A DNA stretch of 64,000 nt from Curtobacterium sp. SGAir0471 (GCF_005490985.1 NZ_CP027869.1:868001-932000); one strand, 5' to 3'; counted from the first letter of the stretch, positions 9,199 to 17,660 are shown. Numbers and translations are program-made. The notes: a model not told the origin generated them from the letters alone.

Positions 9199-9303
9199 GC
9201 ACCCCGCCGCCGGCGCAGCCGACGGACAGACACGGCCGACCGGCCGACCCAGGCGGCCGCCCGACCCATCCGATCGGTCGGGCTCGTCTGGTCGTCCGAC
9301 GGG

Positions 9304-9936
9304 TCAGGCGGACACCTTCGTCATCTGCAGCAGCCCGTCGCCCGCGGGGGAGAGCGCGCTCCGGACCGCGCCCGAGGTGGACACCTCGGTCAGCAGCAGC
9401 CGGAAGTCGGTCGTCGCGCGGTCTCGACGCACCGGGTCCGCGACCCGACCGCGCCAGAGCGCGTGCGGCACGAGCACCGTGCCGCCGACGCGTGCGAGCC
9501 GGAGTCCGTGCTCCACGTACTCGATGACGTGCTCGGGGTCGGCATCGACGAGGACGACGTCGTACGACGCCTCGTTCATCCGGGGCAGCACCTGGTTCGC
9601 CCGACCCGGGATGAGTCGGACCCGCGACGGAGCGGTGCCGGCGGCGATGAAGGCGTCGCGTGCGTACTGCTGGTGGTCGACCTCGGCGTCGATCGTCGTC
9701 AGGGTGGCGTCGGGTGCACCGCGCAGCAGCCAGAGCCCGGAGACGCCGAGTCCGGTGCCGATCTCGATCATGCTCGTGGCTCGCGACGCCGCGGCGACCA
9801 CGGCGATCTGCGCGCCGATCGCGGGGGAGATCGCTTCGACCCCGAGTTCGAGGGAGTGCTCTCGCGCTCGGGCGATCGCCTCGGGCTCCGAGACGATGTC
9901 CTCGGCGAACTTCCAGTTCGACTCTTTCTCTGACAC
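9304..9936 (-). CDS. O-methyltransferase, class I SAM-dependent
   Basis: 210 residues with a Rossmann methyltransferase core: motif I MIEIGTGLGVSGLWLL near residue 57, then an acidic residue after strand beta 2 (TTIDAE), VVLVDADPE (motif near 120) and HALWRGRVADP. It matches the catechol/caffeoyl-CoA O-methyltransferase-like group (M. tuberculosis Rv1220c type); the natural substrate is unknown. The GTG at 9936 is preferred to the GTG at 9942 because an ACGGAG site stands at the right distance. It is divergent from tatB. In M. tuberculosis sigE-rseA-htrA lie between these two genes; here they do not. Confidence 0.85.
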   Translation of the reverse strand: MSEKESNWKFAEDIVSEPEAIARAREHSLELGVEAISPAIGAQIAVVAAASRATSMIEIGTGLGVSGLWLLRGAPDATLTTIDAEVDHQQYARDAFIAAGTAPSRVRLIPGRANQVLPRMNEASYDVVLVDADPEHVIEYVEHGLRLARVGGTVLVPHALWRGRVADPVRRDRATTDFRLLLTEVSTSGAVRSALSPAGDGLLQMTKVSA

Positions 9937-9987
9937 GCACACTCCGTTCGGGAGACAACTCTACGGGTGTGGCGCAGTGGGACGGGT

Positions 9988-9993
9988 TACGCT
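9988..9993 (+). promoter_or_regulatory. -10 element for tatB, leaderless layout
   Basis: TACGCT followed by seven bases and then the GTG at 10001. Confidence 0.55.
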
Positions 9994-10000
9994 CGTTGCC

Positions 10001-10381
10001 GTGTCCATCGACTTCAACAAGATCCTGATCATCGGGATCATCGCGGTGCTGCTGCTCGGGCCGCAGCGCCTGCCGATGTACGCGCAGAAGCTCGCCGAGT
10101 TCGTCAAGGCGGTCCGCCGCTTCGCCGACACCGCGAAGGACCGCATGCGCGAGGAGATGGGCCCCGAGTTCGACGACGTCGACTGGCAGAAGCTCGACCC
10201 GCGCCAGTACGACCCCCGGCGCATCATCCGCGACGCACTGCTCGACTCCGGCGGGACGACCGCCGGCAGCATGGCGGCCGTCGAGACCGCGCAGGTGACC
10301 GCGTCGAAGGTGCGGGCGACGGCACCGGTGGTGCCGCTCGCCGAGGGCGAGCCCGCCCCCTACGACACCGAGGCGACCTGA
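10001..10381 (+). CDS. tatB: Twin-arginine translocase subunit TatB
   Basis: 126 residues. One N-terminal transmembrane helix (about residues 6-22) is followed by the GPQRLP hinge and an amphipathic helix (YAQKLAEFVKAVRRFADTAK), the signature of TatA/TatB. The acidic, charged C-terminal region with RRIIRDALLD and the length favour TatB over TatA. It acts in the cytoplasmic membrane with TatC to receive folded proteins bearing RR signal peptides. tatA/tatC are not in this window. The GTG at 10001 follows the TACGCT hexamer with no Shine-Dalgarno. Confidence 0.88.
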   Translation: MSIDFNKILIIGIIAVLLLGPQRLPMYAQKLAEFVKAVRRFADTAKDRMREEMGPEFDDVDWQKLDPRQYDPRRIIRDALLDSGGTTAGSMAAVETAQVTASKVRATAPVVPLAEGEPAPYDTEAT

Positions 10382-10420
10382 CCCGTGCGAGTCGACCTGC
10401 GGCCCGTCCCGTGACCCGGT

Positions 10421-10468
10421 GACGGCCTGGAGGCACGGTGCCGGCCGGCACCGCGCCTCCCGGCCGTC
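10421..10468. repeat. Family A palindrome, copy 2
   Basis: Two 24-base arms (10421-10444 and 10445-10468) abut directly with two mismatches, so it could extrude as a cruciform or form an RNA hairpin. It follows tatB and includes part of the stop codon of the convergent methyltransferase gene. Confidence 0.75.
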
Positions 10469-11318
10469 AGTCCCGCGTCGCGACGATCGTGAACGTCGTC
10501 GGCATCCGGTCGCGGTCAGTGGCGGGCCAGACCCACGAGCCGTGCCCGTCCTCCTCCATGCGGGGGCTGAAGCGCCACGGCAGCGTCCGCCCCTCGTCGA
10601 GTCGGCGCAGTCGCAGTCCGGCGCCGAGCAGGGCGTTGACGACCTCGGAGAGCGGGTGAGGCCACTCGTACGTGCGGGTGTTCGCGACGGTGCCGTCGCC
10701 GACGTAGGTACCCGCGTCCTCCCACTGCTGCGCCGTCCCGTCGGGGAAGTAGCGGTGTCGCGTCACGAGCTCCGGTGCGTCCTCGTCCAGGGCGTACAGC
10801 GCCGGGTGGCCGTCGCGGATGAAGAAGACGCCGCCCGGCCGGAGGAGCCCCGCGACCTGTGCGGCCCAGCGGTCGAGGTCATCGAGCCAGCAGATCGTGC
10901 CGATGCTCGTGTAGACGACGTCGAAGTCACCCGTGACGGCGGCGCGGGCATCGAGGACGTCGGTCTCCACCCACGTCACGTCGAGGCCGAGCCGGTCCGC
11001 GAGGGCCGCTGCCGACGCGAGCGCCGGCGCCGAGAAGTCGACGCCGGTGAGTCGGGCCCCCTCGCGGGCGAGCGAGACGGTGTCGGTGCCGATGTGGCAC
11101 TGCAGGTGGCAGACGTCGAGCCCCGCCAGCGTCCCGCCGGGCAGCCACGGCGTGAGCGCGGGCAGGTCGTCACGGACGACGTCCGACCGGTGCGCCGGGT
11201 CGTCGAGCGCGGTGACGTCGTACGCGCCCTCGTGGATGGGTACCCGGTCGTCCCAGCTCGCGCGGTTCGTCTCGCGGGCGGCGTCCCAATCGACGGTGAC
11301 GTGGTCGGTGCTGTCCAT
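10467..11318 (-). CDS. Class I SAM-dependent methyltransferase
   Basis: 283 residues. Motif I is degenerate but recognisable (LDVCHLQCHIGTDTVSLAR, about 67-85), followed by LTGVDFSAPAL (motif II) and FDVVYTSIGTICWL (motif IV), then LLRPGGVFFIRDG (motif VI). The C-terminal part has a lid rich in aromatic residues (YEWPHPLSEVVNALL, LPWRFSPRMEEDGHG). This matches the methyltransferase-11/25 type found widely in Actinobacteria as a stand-alone small-molecule enzyme. Substrate unknown. It is convergent to tatB and the two stops are separated by a family A palindrome. Confidence 0.82.
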   Translation of the reverse strand: MDSTDHVTVDWDAARETNRASWDDRVPIHEGAYDVTALDDPAHRSDVVRDDLPALTPWLPGGTLAGLDVCHLQCHIGTDTVSLAREGARLTGVDFSAPALASAAALADRLGLDVTWVETDVLDARAAVTGDFDVVYTSIGTICWLDDLDRWAAQVAGLLRPGGVFFIRDGHPALYALDEDAPELVTRHRYFPDGTAQQWEDAGTYVGDGTVANTRTYEWPHPLSEVVNALLGAGLRLRRLDEGRTLPWRFSPRMEEDGHGSWVWPATDRDRMPTTFTIVATRD

Positions 11319-11361
11319 GCCGTCACGCTACCGGGGGCGTCGCCGACCTCGTGACGATCAC

Positions 11362-12522
11362 TCAGGACAGACTGAGCCCGAGCTTCCGTCCGGCGAGGCC
11401 CCGACCCATCGTGGTGATCGCCTCGGCGATCGACCGCAGGGCGAGGGCGGCGGGGTCGTCCGGTGCCCCGAGCACGACGGGGAGGCCGGCGTCGCCCCCT
11501 TCGCGGAGCGGCACCGAGAGCGGCACGCGGCCGAGCACGGGCACGGGCACGTCCTGCCCGCGGGACAGCCGAGCGGCGGTCTCGTCGCCGCCGCCCTCGC
11601 CGAACAGGTGCAGCACGCTGCCGTCCGGCTGCACGAGCCCCGACATGTTCTCGACGACGCCGATGACCCGCTGCCCGGTCTGCCGTGCGACGACACCGCT
11701 CCGCTCGGCGACGTCGGCGGCCGCGGCCTGGGGTGTCGTGACGACGAGGACCTCGGCGTGGGGGAGCAGCTGCCCGACCGAGATCGCCACGTCGCCGGTG
11801 CCGGGCGGCAGGTCGAGCAGGAGCACGTCGAGGTCGCCGAACCACACGTCGGTCAGGAACTGCGCGACCGTTCGGTGCAGCATCGGCCCGCGCCAGGACA
11901 CCGCGGTGGAGACGTCGTCGACGAACATGCCGATCGAGACGACCTTCACCTCGTGGGCGACGGGCGGCAGGATCATGCTGTCCACGCGGGTCGGGCGGGG
12001 CGTCACGCCGTGCTCGTCGGTCAGGCCCATCAGCCCGGGGACGCTGAAGCCGTGCACGTCCACGTCGACGATGCCGACCCGCTGGCCGGCCGCTGCCAGG
12101 GCGACCGCCAGGTTCACCGTGACCGTGGACTTGCCGACCCCGCCCTTGCCGCTCGTGACGGCGATGACCCGGGTGAGCGAGTCCGGGGTGAACTGCAGAC
12201 CGCGGGGTCGACCGGCGCGGAGCCGCTCGGTCAGTGCCGCACGCGTCGCCGGGCTCATCACGGAGACGTCGACGTCCACGTGCTGCACGCCGTCCACCGA
12301 ACCGGCGGCCGAGCGGACGTCGCGCTCGATCGTGTCGGCGGCGGGGCACCCGACGATCGTGAGCTGCAGGTCGACGCGCACCCGTCCCTGCGGCTGCACG
12401 TCCACCCCGCGGATCATGTCGAGCTCCGTGACGGGCCTGCGGATCTCGGGGTCGAGCACGCGGCCGAGCGCAGCGAGGACCGCCGCACCCAGCCGTTCGT
12501 CCGGATGCTGCGGGTCAGCCAC
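11362..12522 (-). CDS. mrp: Mrp/NBP35-type P-loop ATPase, Fe-S cluster carrier
   Basis: 386 residues. Residues 1-95 form a MIP18/DUF59 domain (RVLDPEIRRPVTELDMIRGV). The P-loop ATPase domain has the deviant Walker A SGKGGVGKST at 124-133, switch I with VDVHGFSVPGLMG, and LLLDLPPGTGD. The family carries Fe-S clusters to apoproteins. The CxxC cluster-binding pair normally found after ENMS is missing: here ENMSGLVQPDGSVLHLFG has no cysteine, as I remember also for the mycobacterial protein. The start overlaps the end of the DUF1003 gene by eight bases, so the three minus-strand genes form an operon. Confidence 0.9.
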   Translation of the reverse strand: MADPQHPDERLGAAVLAALGRVLDPEIRRPVTELDMIRGVDVQPQGRVRVDLQLTIVGCPAADTIERDVRSAAGSVDGVQHVDVDVSVMSPATRAALTERLRAGRPRGLQFTPDSLTRVIAVTSGKGGVGKSTVTVNLAVALAAAGQRVGIVDVDVHGFSVPGLMGLTDEHGVTPRPTRVDSMILPPVAHEVKVVSIGMFVDDVSTAVSWRGPMLHRTVAQFLTDVWFGDLDVLLLDLPPGTGDVAISVGQLLPHAEVLVVTTPQAAAADVAERSGVVARQTGQRVIGVVENMSGLVQPDGSVLHLFGEGGGDETAARLSRGQDVPVPVLGRVPLSVPLREGGDAGLPVVLGAPDDPAALALRSIAEAITTMGRGLAGRKLGLSLS

Positions 12523-13063
12523 GGGTGCGGGCGCTCCCCGGCTCGTCGTCGAAGGCGTCGTCGGCGTCGCGGCGGTCGAGCTCCTCGAGCAGCGAGCGGA
12601 TCTCCGCGCGGATGAAGTCCTTCGACGCCATCTCCCGCATCGCCAGGCGCAGGGCCACGACCTCGCGGGCGAGGTACTCGGTGTCCGCGAGGTTGCGCTC
12701 GGCCCGCTGCCGGTCCTGCTCGAACTGCACGCGGTCGCGGTCGTCCTGCCGGTTCTGGGCGAGCAGGATGAGCGGCGCCGCGTACGAGGCCTGCAGCGAC
12801 AGCACCAGGGTGAGCGCGGTGAAGCCGATCGAGGCCGAGTCGAACTGCCAGTTCGGCGGCGCGACCGAGTTGTAGATCATCCAGACGGCGCAGAAGAGCG
12901 TCAGGCCGACCAGGAACCAGGGCGTGCCCATCGCGCGGGCGATGCCCTCGGTCGCACGACCGAAGGTGTCGCCGCGACCCCGGCGGCGGGTGGGGAGCAC
13001 GCGCGTGCGCATGCCCTTGGGGGAGTCGAGCCGCTCCTGGCGGGCATCATCCGTTCGGGCCAC
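12515..13063 (-). CDS. DUF1003 family membrane protein
   Basis: 182 residues. A basic N-terminus precedes two transmembrane helices (WFLVGLTLFCAVWMIYN and IGFTALTLVLSLQASYAAPLI), joined by the characteristic PPNWQFD segment, then LLAQNRQDDRDR and a charged coiled coil to the C-terminus. This is the DUF1003 pattern; its function is unknown, often proposed to modulate a neighbouring transporter. It overlaps the MgtE/CBS gene by 17 bases and mrp by eight, and the three are co-transcribed in the same order in mycobacteria (Rv1232c-Rv1231c-Rv1229c region, from memory). Confidence 0.88.
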   Translation of the reverse strand: MARTDDARQERLDSPKGMRTRVLPTRRRGRGDTFGRATEGIARAMGTPWFLVGLTLFCAVWMIYNSVAPPNWQFDSASIGFTALTLVLSLQASYAAPLILLAQNRQDDRDRVQFEQDRQRAERNLADTEYLAREVVALRLAMREMASKDFIRAEIRSLLEELDRRDADDAFDDEPGSARTRG

Positions 13064-14366
13064 GGGTGGTCCTCCTTCCCGTCGTCACGGGCGTCTTGCG
13101 CTGGCGTTGGCGGAGTCGCGAGGGGGCATCCCCCTCGCCCTGACTTCGCCAGTCGTCCGGCAGGACGTGGTCGAGGACATCGTCGATCGTCACCACCCCG
13201 ACCAGGCGGTGGGCGTCGTCGACCACGGGGACGGACACGAGGTTGTAGGTCGCCATGACCCGGGTGACCTCGGCGGCGCTGGCGTCCACGCGGACCGGTT
13301 CGGTCTGCTGGTCGATGAGCGTGCCGAGGCGCTCGTTCGGCGGGTAGCGGAGCATGCGCTGGAAGTGCACGAGGCCGAGGAACCGCCCGGTCGGCGGTTC
13401 GTACGGCGGCAGCACGACGCAGACGCTCGCGCCGAGTGCGGGGGCGAGCTCGTGGCGGCGGATGAGGGCCAGGCCCTCGGCCACGGTCGCGTCCGCCGAG
13501 ACGATGACGGGCTCCGTCGTCATGAGCCCACCGGCGGTGTCCGGCTCGTACTCCAGGAGCATGCGGACGTCCTGCGCCTCCTCCGGCTCCATGAGCTGCA
13601 GCAGGGCCTCGCTCCGGTCGTCGGGGAACTGCGCGAGCACGTCGGCGGCGTCGTCCGGCTGCATCTGGTCGAGGACGTCGGCGGCGCGGGCGTCCTCGAG
13701 CCGGGTGAGGATGTCGATGCGCTCCTGGTCGGGCATCTCCTCGAGCACGTCGGCGAGCCGGTCGTCGGGGAGCTCCTCGGCGACCTCGAACCGGCGCTCC
13801 TCGGGCAGGTCGAGCAGCGTCGAGGCCAGGTCGGCCGGCAGCAGGTCGGAGTACGCGGCGATGACGTGCTCGGCGGACTGTGCTTCACCGGGGAGCTCGT
13901 CCTCGGTGACCTCGTTCCAGGTCGCGAACGTCGTCGGGCCCTTGCCGAACGGCGACGGGGTCGTCTTCGGCTTCCGGAGGAAGAGCTGCGACACCTCCCA
14001 GTCGCCCTGGCCGCGGTCCTCGATCGCGACGTCCTCGATCGTCGCGCGGATGCGGTCACGGGTCAGCAGGACCTTGCGGCCGAGCATCTCCGCGATGACC
14101 CGGACCTCGCCACCGCGCTGCTCGAAGCGCCGCATGTTGACGATGCCGGTGGTGATGACCTGTCCCGCACCGATCGACGTGACGCGGCCGATGCTCAGGA
14201 AGATGCGGCGCTTGCCGGGCACCTCGACGATGAGCCCGACCACGTGGGGAGGGTCGACGCGACGGTAGACGACCAGGACGTCCCGGACGCGGCCCACGCG
14301 GTCGCCCGCGGGGTCGAAGACGGAGCACCCGGCGAGGCGGGCGACGAAGACCTTCGTGGCGCTCAC
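13047..14366 (-). CDS. MgtE intracellular domain/CBS-pair protein without channel
   Basis: 439 residues. The first 130 residues form PRC-barrel-like units (VGRVRDVLVVYRRVDPPHVV). The MgtE N-terminal superhelical domain spans about 150-270 with its repeated L-P-D-D-R/E pattern (ELPDDRLADVLEEMP, MQPDDAADVLAQFPDD), then a CBS pair to about residue 410. The transmembrane Mg2+ channel domain of MgtE is absent, so it is a soluble Mg2+- or nucleotide-sensing module that may act with a partner such as the DUF1003 protein. The GTG at 14366 sits 6 bases from TACGCT; upstream in-frame codons would add Arg/Pro-rich sequence without family support. Confidence 0.87.
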   Translation of the reverse strand: MSATKVFVARLAGCSVFDPAGDRVGRVRDVLVVYRRVDPPHVVGLIVEVPGKRRIFLSIGRVTSIGAGQVITTGIVNMRRFEQRGGEVRVIAEMLGRKVLLTRDRIRATIEDVAIEDRGQGDWEVSQLFLRKPKTTPSPFGKGPTTFATWNEVTEDELPGEAQSAEHVIAAYSDLLPADLASTLLDLPEERRFEVAEELPDDRLADVLEEMPDQERIDILTRLEDARAADVLDQMQPDDAADVLAQFPDDRSEALLQLMEPEEAQDVRMLLEYEPDTAGGLMTTEPVIVSADATVAEGLALIRRHELAPALGASVCVVLPPYEPPTGRFLGLVHFQRMLRYPPNERLGTLIDQQTEPVRVDASAAEVTRVMATYNLVSVPVVDDAHRLVGVVTIDDVLDHVLPDDWRSQGEGDAPSRLRQRQRKTPVTTGRRTTRGPNG

Positions 14367-14372
14367 CCGTCC

Positions 14373-14378
14373 AGCGTA
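14373..14378 (-). promoter_or_regulatory. -10 element for the MgtE/CBS operon, leaderless layout
   Basis: Minus-strand TACGCT, six bases before the GTG whose first base is 14366. Confidence 0.55.
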
Positions 14379-14544
14379 GTCGCTGCCGCTCGGGCCGGAG
14401 ACGACCAGACCCGGCGGACGCTGAGACGACACACGGGGTCGATCGGGTGCCGCCCCGGCGCTGCCCTCGGCGTCAGCGTCGTCCCCCCGGAGGTTCCCGG
14501 GAGGCGCACGTGCGATCGCAAGGTGCCCGGTGGATGATGGCTGG

Positions 14545-15486
14545 GTGAGCAACCAGAGCCCGTTCGCCGGACGCACCGCCCAGGCCTTCCCGACGCTGCC
14601 GCGCGGGGACGTCCTCGGCACCTACGACAGCTACCCGGACGCCCAGCGCGTCGTCGCGAAGCTCGCCGAGGCGGACTTCCCCGTCGCGAAGATCTCGATC
14701 GTCGGCAACGACCTGAAGACGGTCGAGCGGGTCACCGGCAAGATGACCTACGGCCGTGCGGCGATCGCCGGCGCGCTGTCCGGCCTCTGGCTCGGCATCT
14801 TCTTCGGCATCGTGCTGACCCTGTTCTCGCCGACCGCCGGTGGCCTCATCATCGCCGCCGCGATCATCGGCGCCGCGTTCGGCATGCTGTACGGCATCGT
14901 GTCGTTCGCCATCACCAAGCGGCAGCGCGACTTCACGAGCGTGCACCAGGTGCTCGCCACGAACTACCAGATCGTCGTCGACCCGCAGCTCACCGGCCAG
15001 GCGCAGCGGATCCTCGGACAGCACGGCGCGACGCCGTCCACGCACTGGAACGACGCACCGCAGCCGGGCGCGCCTGGCTCCCAGGCGCGTCCGTTCCAGG
15101 GGCAGGAGCCCTGGCGTCCGGGTCCGCAGCAGGGGTCGCCCTACGGCGGGCACGCGACGCCCCACCAGCCCCAGCAGCAGTCCCGCCCGGGAGGCCCGCA
15201 GCAGTCCGGTCCGTCGGCCGGCGGTCCGCAGGGTGGCGCGTCCCACCCTGGTGCCGGTCCCCGGTACGGCACGGACGACGGGCCGCGGTACGGCACGAAC
15301 GACGGGCCGCGCTACGGCGAGACTCCGCAGACGGCTCAGCAGGCCGCGCCGTCGTCGGACCCGCGCCTCCCGCAGTCCCGGCCCGACCAGCCCCCGCAGT
15401 ACGGGGAGCGCGTCCAGGGCGTCGACGGTGCGGACCACCGCTCCGGGTCGGCGCCCGAGGCCCGTCGCGACGACGACCGCGGCTGA
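14545..15486 (+). CDS. General stress protein (YflT-type domain) with Pro/Gln/Gly-rich tail
   Basis: 313 residues. Residues 15-75 form the YflT/general-stress-17M fold (TYDSYPDAQRVVAKLAEADF, FPVAKISIVGNDL). Two adjacent transmembrane helices (about 75-115) follow, then a soluble segment to about 160. The last 150 residues are a low-complexity Pro/Gln/Gly tail with a RYGT-N/D-DGP repeat (15262-15315). The mycobacterial counterpart in this position (Rv1234) is, from memory, about half the length and lacks such a tail. The GTG at 14545 has GATGAT six bases upstream; the GTG at 14530 is the alternative. Confidence 0.78.
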   Translation: MSNQSPFAGRTAQAFPTLPRGDVLGTYDSYPDAQRVVAKLAEADFPVAKISIVGNDLKTVERVTGKMTYGRAAIAGALSGLWLGIFFGIVLTLFSPTAGGLIIAAAIIGAAFGMLYGIVSFAITKRQRDFTSVHQVLATNYQIVVDPQLTGQAQRILGQHGATPSTHWNDAPQPGAPGSQARPFQGQEPWRPGPQQGSPYGGHATPHQPQQQSRPGGPQQSGPSAGGPQGGASHPGAGPRYGTDDGPRYGTNDGPRYGETPQTAQQAAPSSDPRLPQSRPDQPPQYGERVQGVDGADHRSGSAPEARRDDDRG

Positions 15487-15500
15487 CACCCCCGACGTGT

Positions 15501-15542
15501 GCGGAACGCCCGCGCCGACGATGGTCGGCGCGGGCGTTCCGC
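15501..15542. terminator. Bidirectional hairpin terminator
   Basis: Perfect 19-base stem (15501-15519 with 15524-15542) and a GATG loop, between the convergent stress-protein and GNAT genes. Confidence 0.85.
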
Positions 15543-15581
15543 GTCAGGTCGCCCAGCGGTGCACCAGAGCACCGCGGTGCG

Positions 15582-16109
15582 TCAGAGCACCTTGGAGTAG
15601 CAGATCGACCGGGCCGCGCCGACGTACGGCCCGAACTGCGCGATCCTCCGGAAACCCTCGCGCTCGTAGAACCCGATGGCGCGCTTCTGCTCGTCGCCGG
15701 TCTCGAGCACGAGCGCCGGGGAGCCGAGGTCGATCGCAGCCTCCTCGAGCCGACGGAGGATCGCGCTGGACACCCCTGCTCCGCGGGACTCCGGTCGCAC
15801 GTACATCCGCTTGACCTCGGCGATCCCGTCCTGCACCAGGCGCAGACCACCGCACCCGAGCGGGGTGCCGTCCTCGTCGCGGGCGAGGAAGAAGACCGCG
15901 ATCGAGTCCGCCGTCGGCTTCTCGCCCGGTTCCGTGTCCCCGCCGTACGCCCGGTCGATCTCCAGTCGCTGGGCGGCACGCAGCCGCTGCGCGTCGGGGG
16001 AGTCGAAGTGCTCGACGTCGATGACGAGTCCGCGGGGCACGGCCGTCCCCGTCCGGGCGTCCGGTTGGGCGGTGGTCGTGCTGGGGGAGGCCTCTGGCGT
16101 GGTCGTCAC
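15582..16109 (-). CDS. GNAT family N-acetyltransferase
   Basis: 175 residues. The GNAT core is visible: beta 4 with AEVKRMYVRPESRGAGVSSA, the acetyl-CoA pyrophosphate loop (R-G-A-G-V-S), helix 3 (ILRRLEEAA), and LVLETGDEQKRAIGFYEREG with the Tyr in the usual acid position. The acceptor (amino acid, amine or drug) is unknown. The first 30 residues are Thr/Ala-rich and probably disordered. It follows pepP on the same strand, but it has its own TAGCCT hexamer six bases before the GTG, overlapping the pepP stop codon. Confidence 0.85.
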   Translation of the reverse strand: MTTTPEASPSTTTAQPDARTGTAVPRGLVIDVEHFDSPDAQRLRAAQRLEIDRAYGGDTEPGEKPTADSIAVFFLARDEDGTPLGCGGLRLVQDGIAEVKRMYVRPESRGAGVSSAILRRLEEAAIDLGSPALVLETGDEQKRAIGFYEREGFRRIAQFGPYVGAARSICYSKVL

Positions 16110-16115
16110 GTCCTC

Positions 16116-16121
16116 AGGCTA
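16116..16121 (-). promoter_or_regulatory. -10 element for the GNAT gene, inside the pepP stop
   Basis: Minus-strand TAGCCT six bases before the GTG (first base 16109). Its TAG is also the stop codon of pepP, so the internal promoter costs no extra sequence. Confidence 0.5.
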
Positions 16122-17603
16122 GCGGCCGGTGCGGGCGATCCACCCCTCCACTTCCGAGGGGGTCCGCGGGATGCCGACGGACAGGTTCTCGGCGCCGTCC
16201 TCGGTGACCAGGATGTCGTCCTCGATGCGCACGCCGATGCCGCGGAACTCCTCGGGCACGGTCAGGTCGTCCTGCTGGAAGTACAGGCCGGGCTCGATCG
16301 TGAACACCATGCCGGGCTGCACGATGCCGTCGATGTACATCTCGCGCCGGGCCTTGGCGCAGTCGTGGACGTCGAGCCCGAGGTGGTGGCTCGTGCCGTG
16401 CACCATGTAGCGGCGGTGGAACTGGTTGTCCGGCTGCAGCGACTCCTCGGCGGTGCCGGGCAGGAAGCCCCACTCGGCGGTCTTCCGCGCGATGACCTCC
16501 ATCGCGGTGGCGTGCACCTCGCGGAAGGTGATGCCCGGCTTCACGATCGCGAACGCGGCATCTGCGGCCTCGAGCACGGCCTCGTAGACCATCCGCTGCA
16601 CGTCGGTGAAGGTCCCGCTCACCGGCAGCGTCCGGGTGATGTCGGCGGTGTAGAAGGAGTCGACCTCGACACCCGCGTCGATGAGGATGAGGTCGCCCGG
16701 CTGCACGGCGCCGTCGTTGCGGGTCCAGTGCAGGATGCAGGCGTGGTGGCCGGACGCGGCGATGGTGTCGTAGCCCACCGTGTTGCCGTCGGCCCGCGCA
16801 CGCCGGTTGAAGGTGCCCTCGACGATGCGCTCGCCGCGGGGGTGCGCCAGGACGGCGTCGAAGTCGGCGATGACGTCGTCGAAGCCGGACTTCGTGGCCT
16901 CGACCGCCTTGCGGAGCTCGTTCACCTCGTAGGCGTCCTTCACGAGCCGGAGCTCGGACAGGTCGCGGGAGAGCACGTCGTCGGTGGCGGGGGTGTCGTC
17001 CGCAGTCTCCGCTCCGCCGACGGTGGTGCCGAGGCGCGTGTCGATCGCGCGCGTCAGCTCGGTGTCGGCGTCGCGGACGAGGAGGACCGACGCGTCGAGA
17101 CCGTCCGTGACCTCGGCGAAGGCGCCGAGGTCGGCCGTCGCGAGCCCGAGGTCCGCGGCGACCTCGTCGAGCGAGGGGCGGGGACCGACCCAGAACTCAC
17201 CGATCTCGGGGTTCGCGTAGAACTCCTCGGAGTCGCGGCCGGCGGTGGCGCGGAAGTAGAGCGTGGCGTCGTGCCCCGAGCCGTTCGGGGTCATGACGAG
17301 CACGGAACCGACGACGGTGTCGGTGCCCCATCCGGTCAGGTGCGCGAAGGTCGAGTGCGGGCGGAACGGGTAGTCGCAGTCGTTCGAGCGGACCTTGGCC
17401 TGGCCGGCGGGCACCACGATCGTGCGCCCGGGGTGCAGCTCCGAGATCCGCGCGCGGCGCTCGGCGGCGAAGGTCGACTGCTCCCGCGGCTCGGGGGTGG
17501 GCCGCTCACGGTCCGCCCACTGCGACGCGATGTGGTCCTTGAAGGTCGAGGACCCGGGGGTGGTGGATCGGTTGCTCGTCGCGCGGGGAGTGGTGTCGGC
17601 CAT
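16119..17603 (-). CDS. pepP: Xaa-Pro aminopeptidase P (M24B metallopeptidase)
   Basis: Cleaves N-terminal residues before proline. 494 residues: N-terminal creatinase-like domain to about 200, then the pita-bread catalytic domain with all five metal ligands in their motifs: DAGVEVDSFYTADITRT (two Asp), HGTSHHLGLDVHD (His), EPGLYF (Glu) and GVRIEDDILVT (Glu). The ATG at 17603 is chosen because GATGAT lies seven bases upstream and homology begins a little later; in-frame ATGs at 17612 and 17615 are possible. It is divergent from the PHP gene with 70 bases between the starts. Confidence 0.9.
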   Translation of the reverse strand: MADTTPRATSNRSTTPGSSTFKDHIASQWADRERPTPEPREQSTFAAERRARISELHPGRTIVVPAGQAKVRSNDCDYPFRPHSTFAHLTGWGTDTVVGSVLVMTPNGSGHDATLYFRATAGRDSEEFYANPEIGEFWVGPRPSLDEVAADLGLATADLGAFAEVTDGLDASVLLVRDADTELTRAIDTRLGTTVGGAETADDTPATDDVLSRDLSELRLVKDAYEVNELRKAVEATKSGFDDVIADFDAVLAHPRGERIVEGTFNRRARADGNTVGYDTIAASGHHACILHWTRNDGAVQPGDLILIDAGVEVDSFYTADITRTLPVSGTFTDVQRMVYEAVLEAADAAFAIVKPGITFREVHATAMEVIARKTAEWGFLPGTAEESLQPDNQFHRRYMVHGTSHHLGLDVHDCAKARREMYIDGIVQPGMVFTIEPGLYFQQDDLTVPEEFRGIGVRIEDDILVTEDGAENLSVGIPRTPSEVEGWIARTGR

Positions 17604-17660
17604 GTCACCCATCATCGCACCGAGCTGACCCTTCGGCCTGAGCGGCCGTTCACGTGTCGG

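Noticed and set aside
13047..14366. Full MgtE magnesium transporter
   Set aside because: The N-terminal and CBS domains are present but no transmembrane channel domain follows; the frame ends normally.
14367..14544. Mg2+ (M-box) riboswitch upstream of the MgtE/CBS gene
   Set aside because: The TACGCT hexamer six bases before the GTG leaves no leader for a riboswitch, and no M-box-like helices were recognised.
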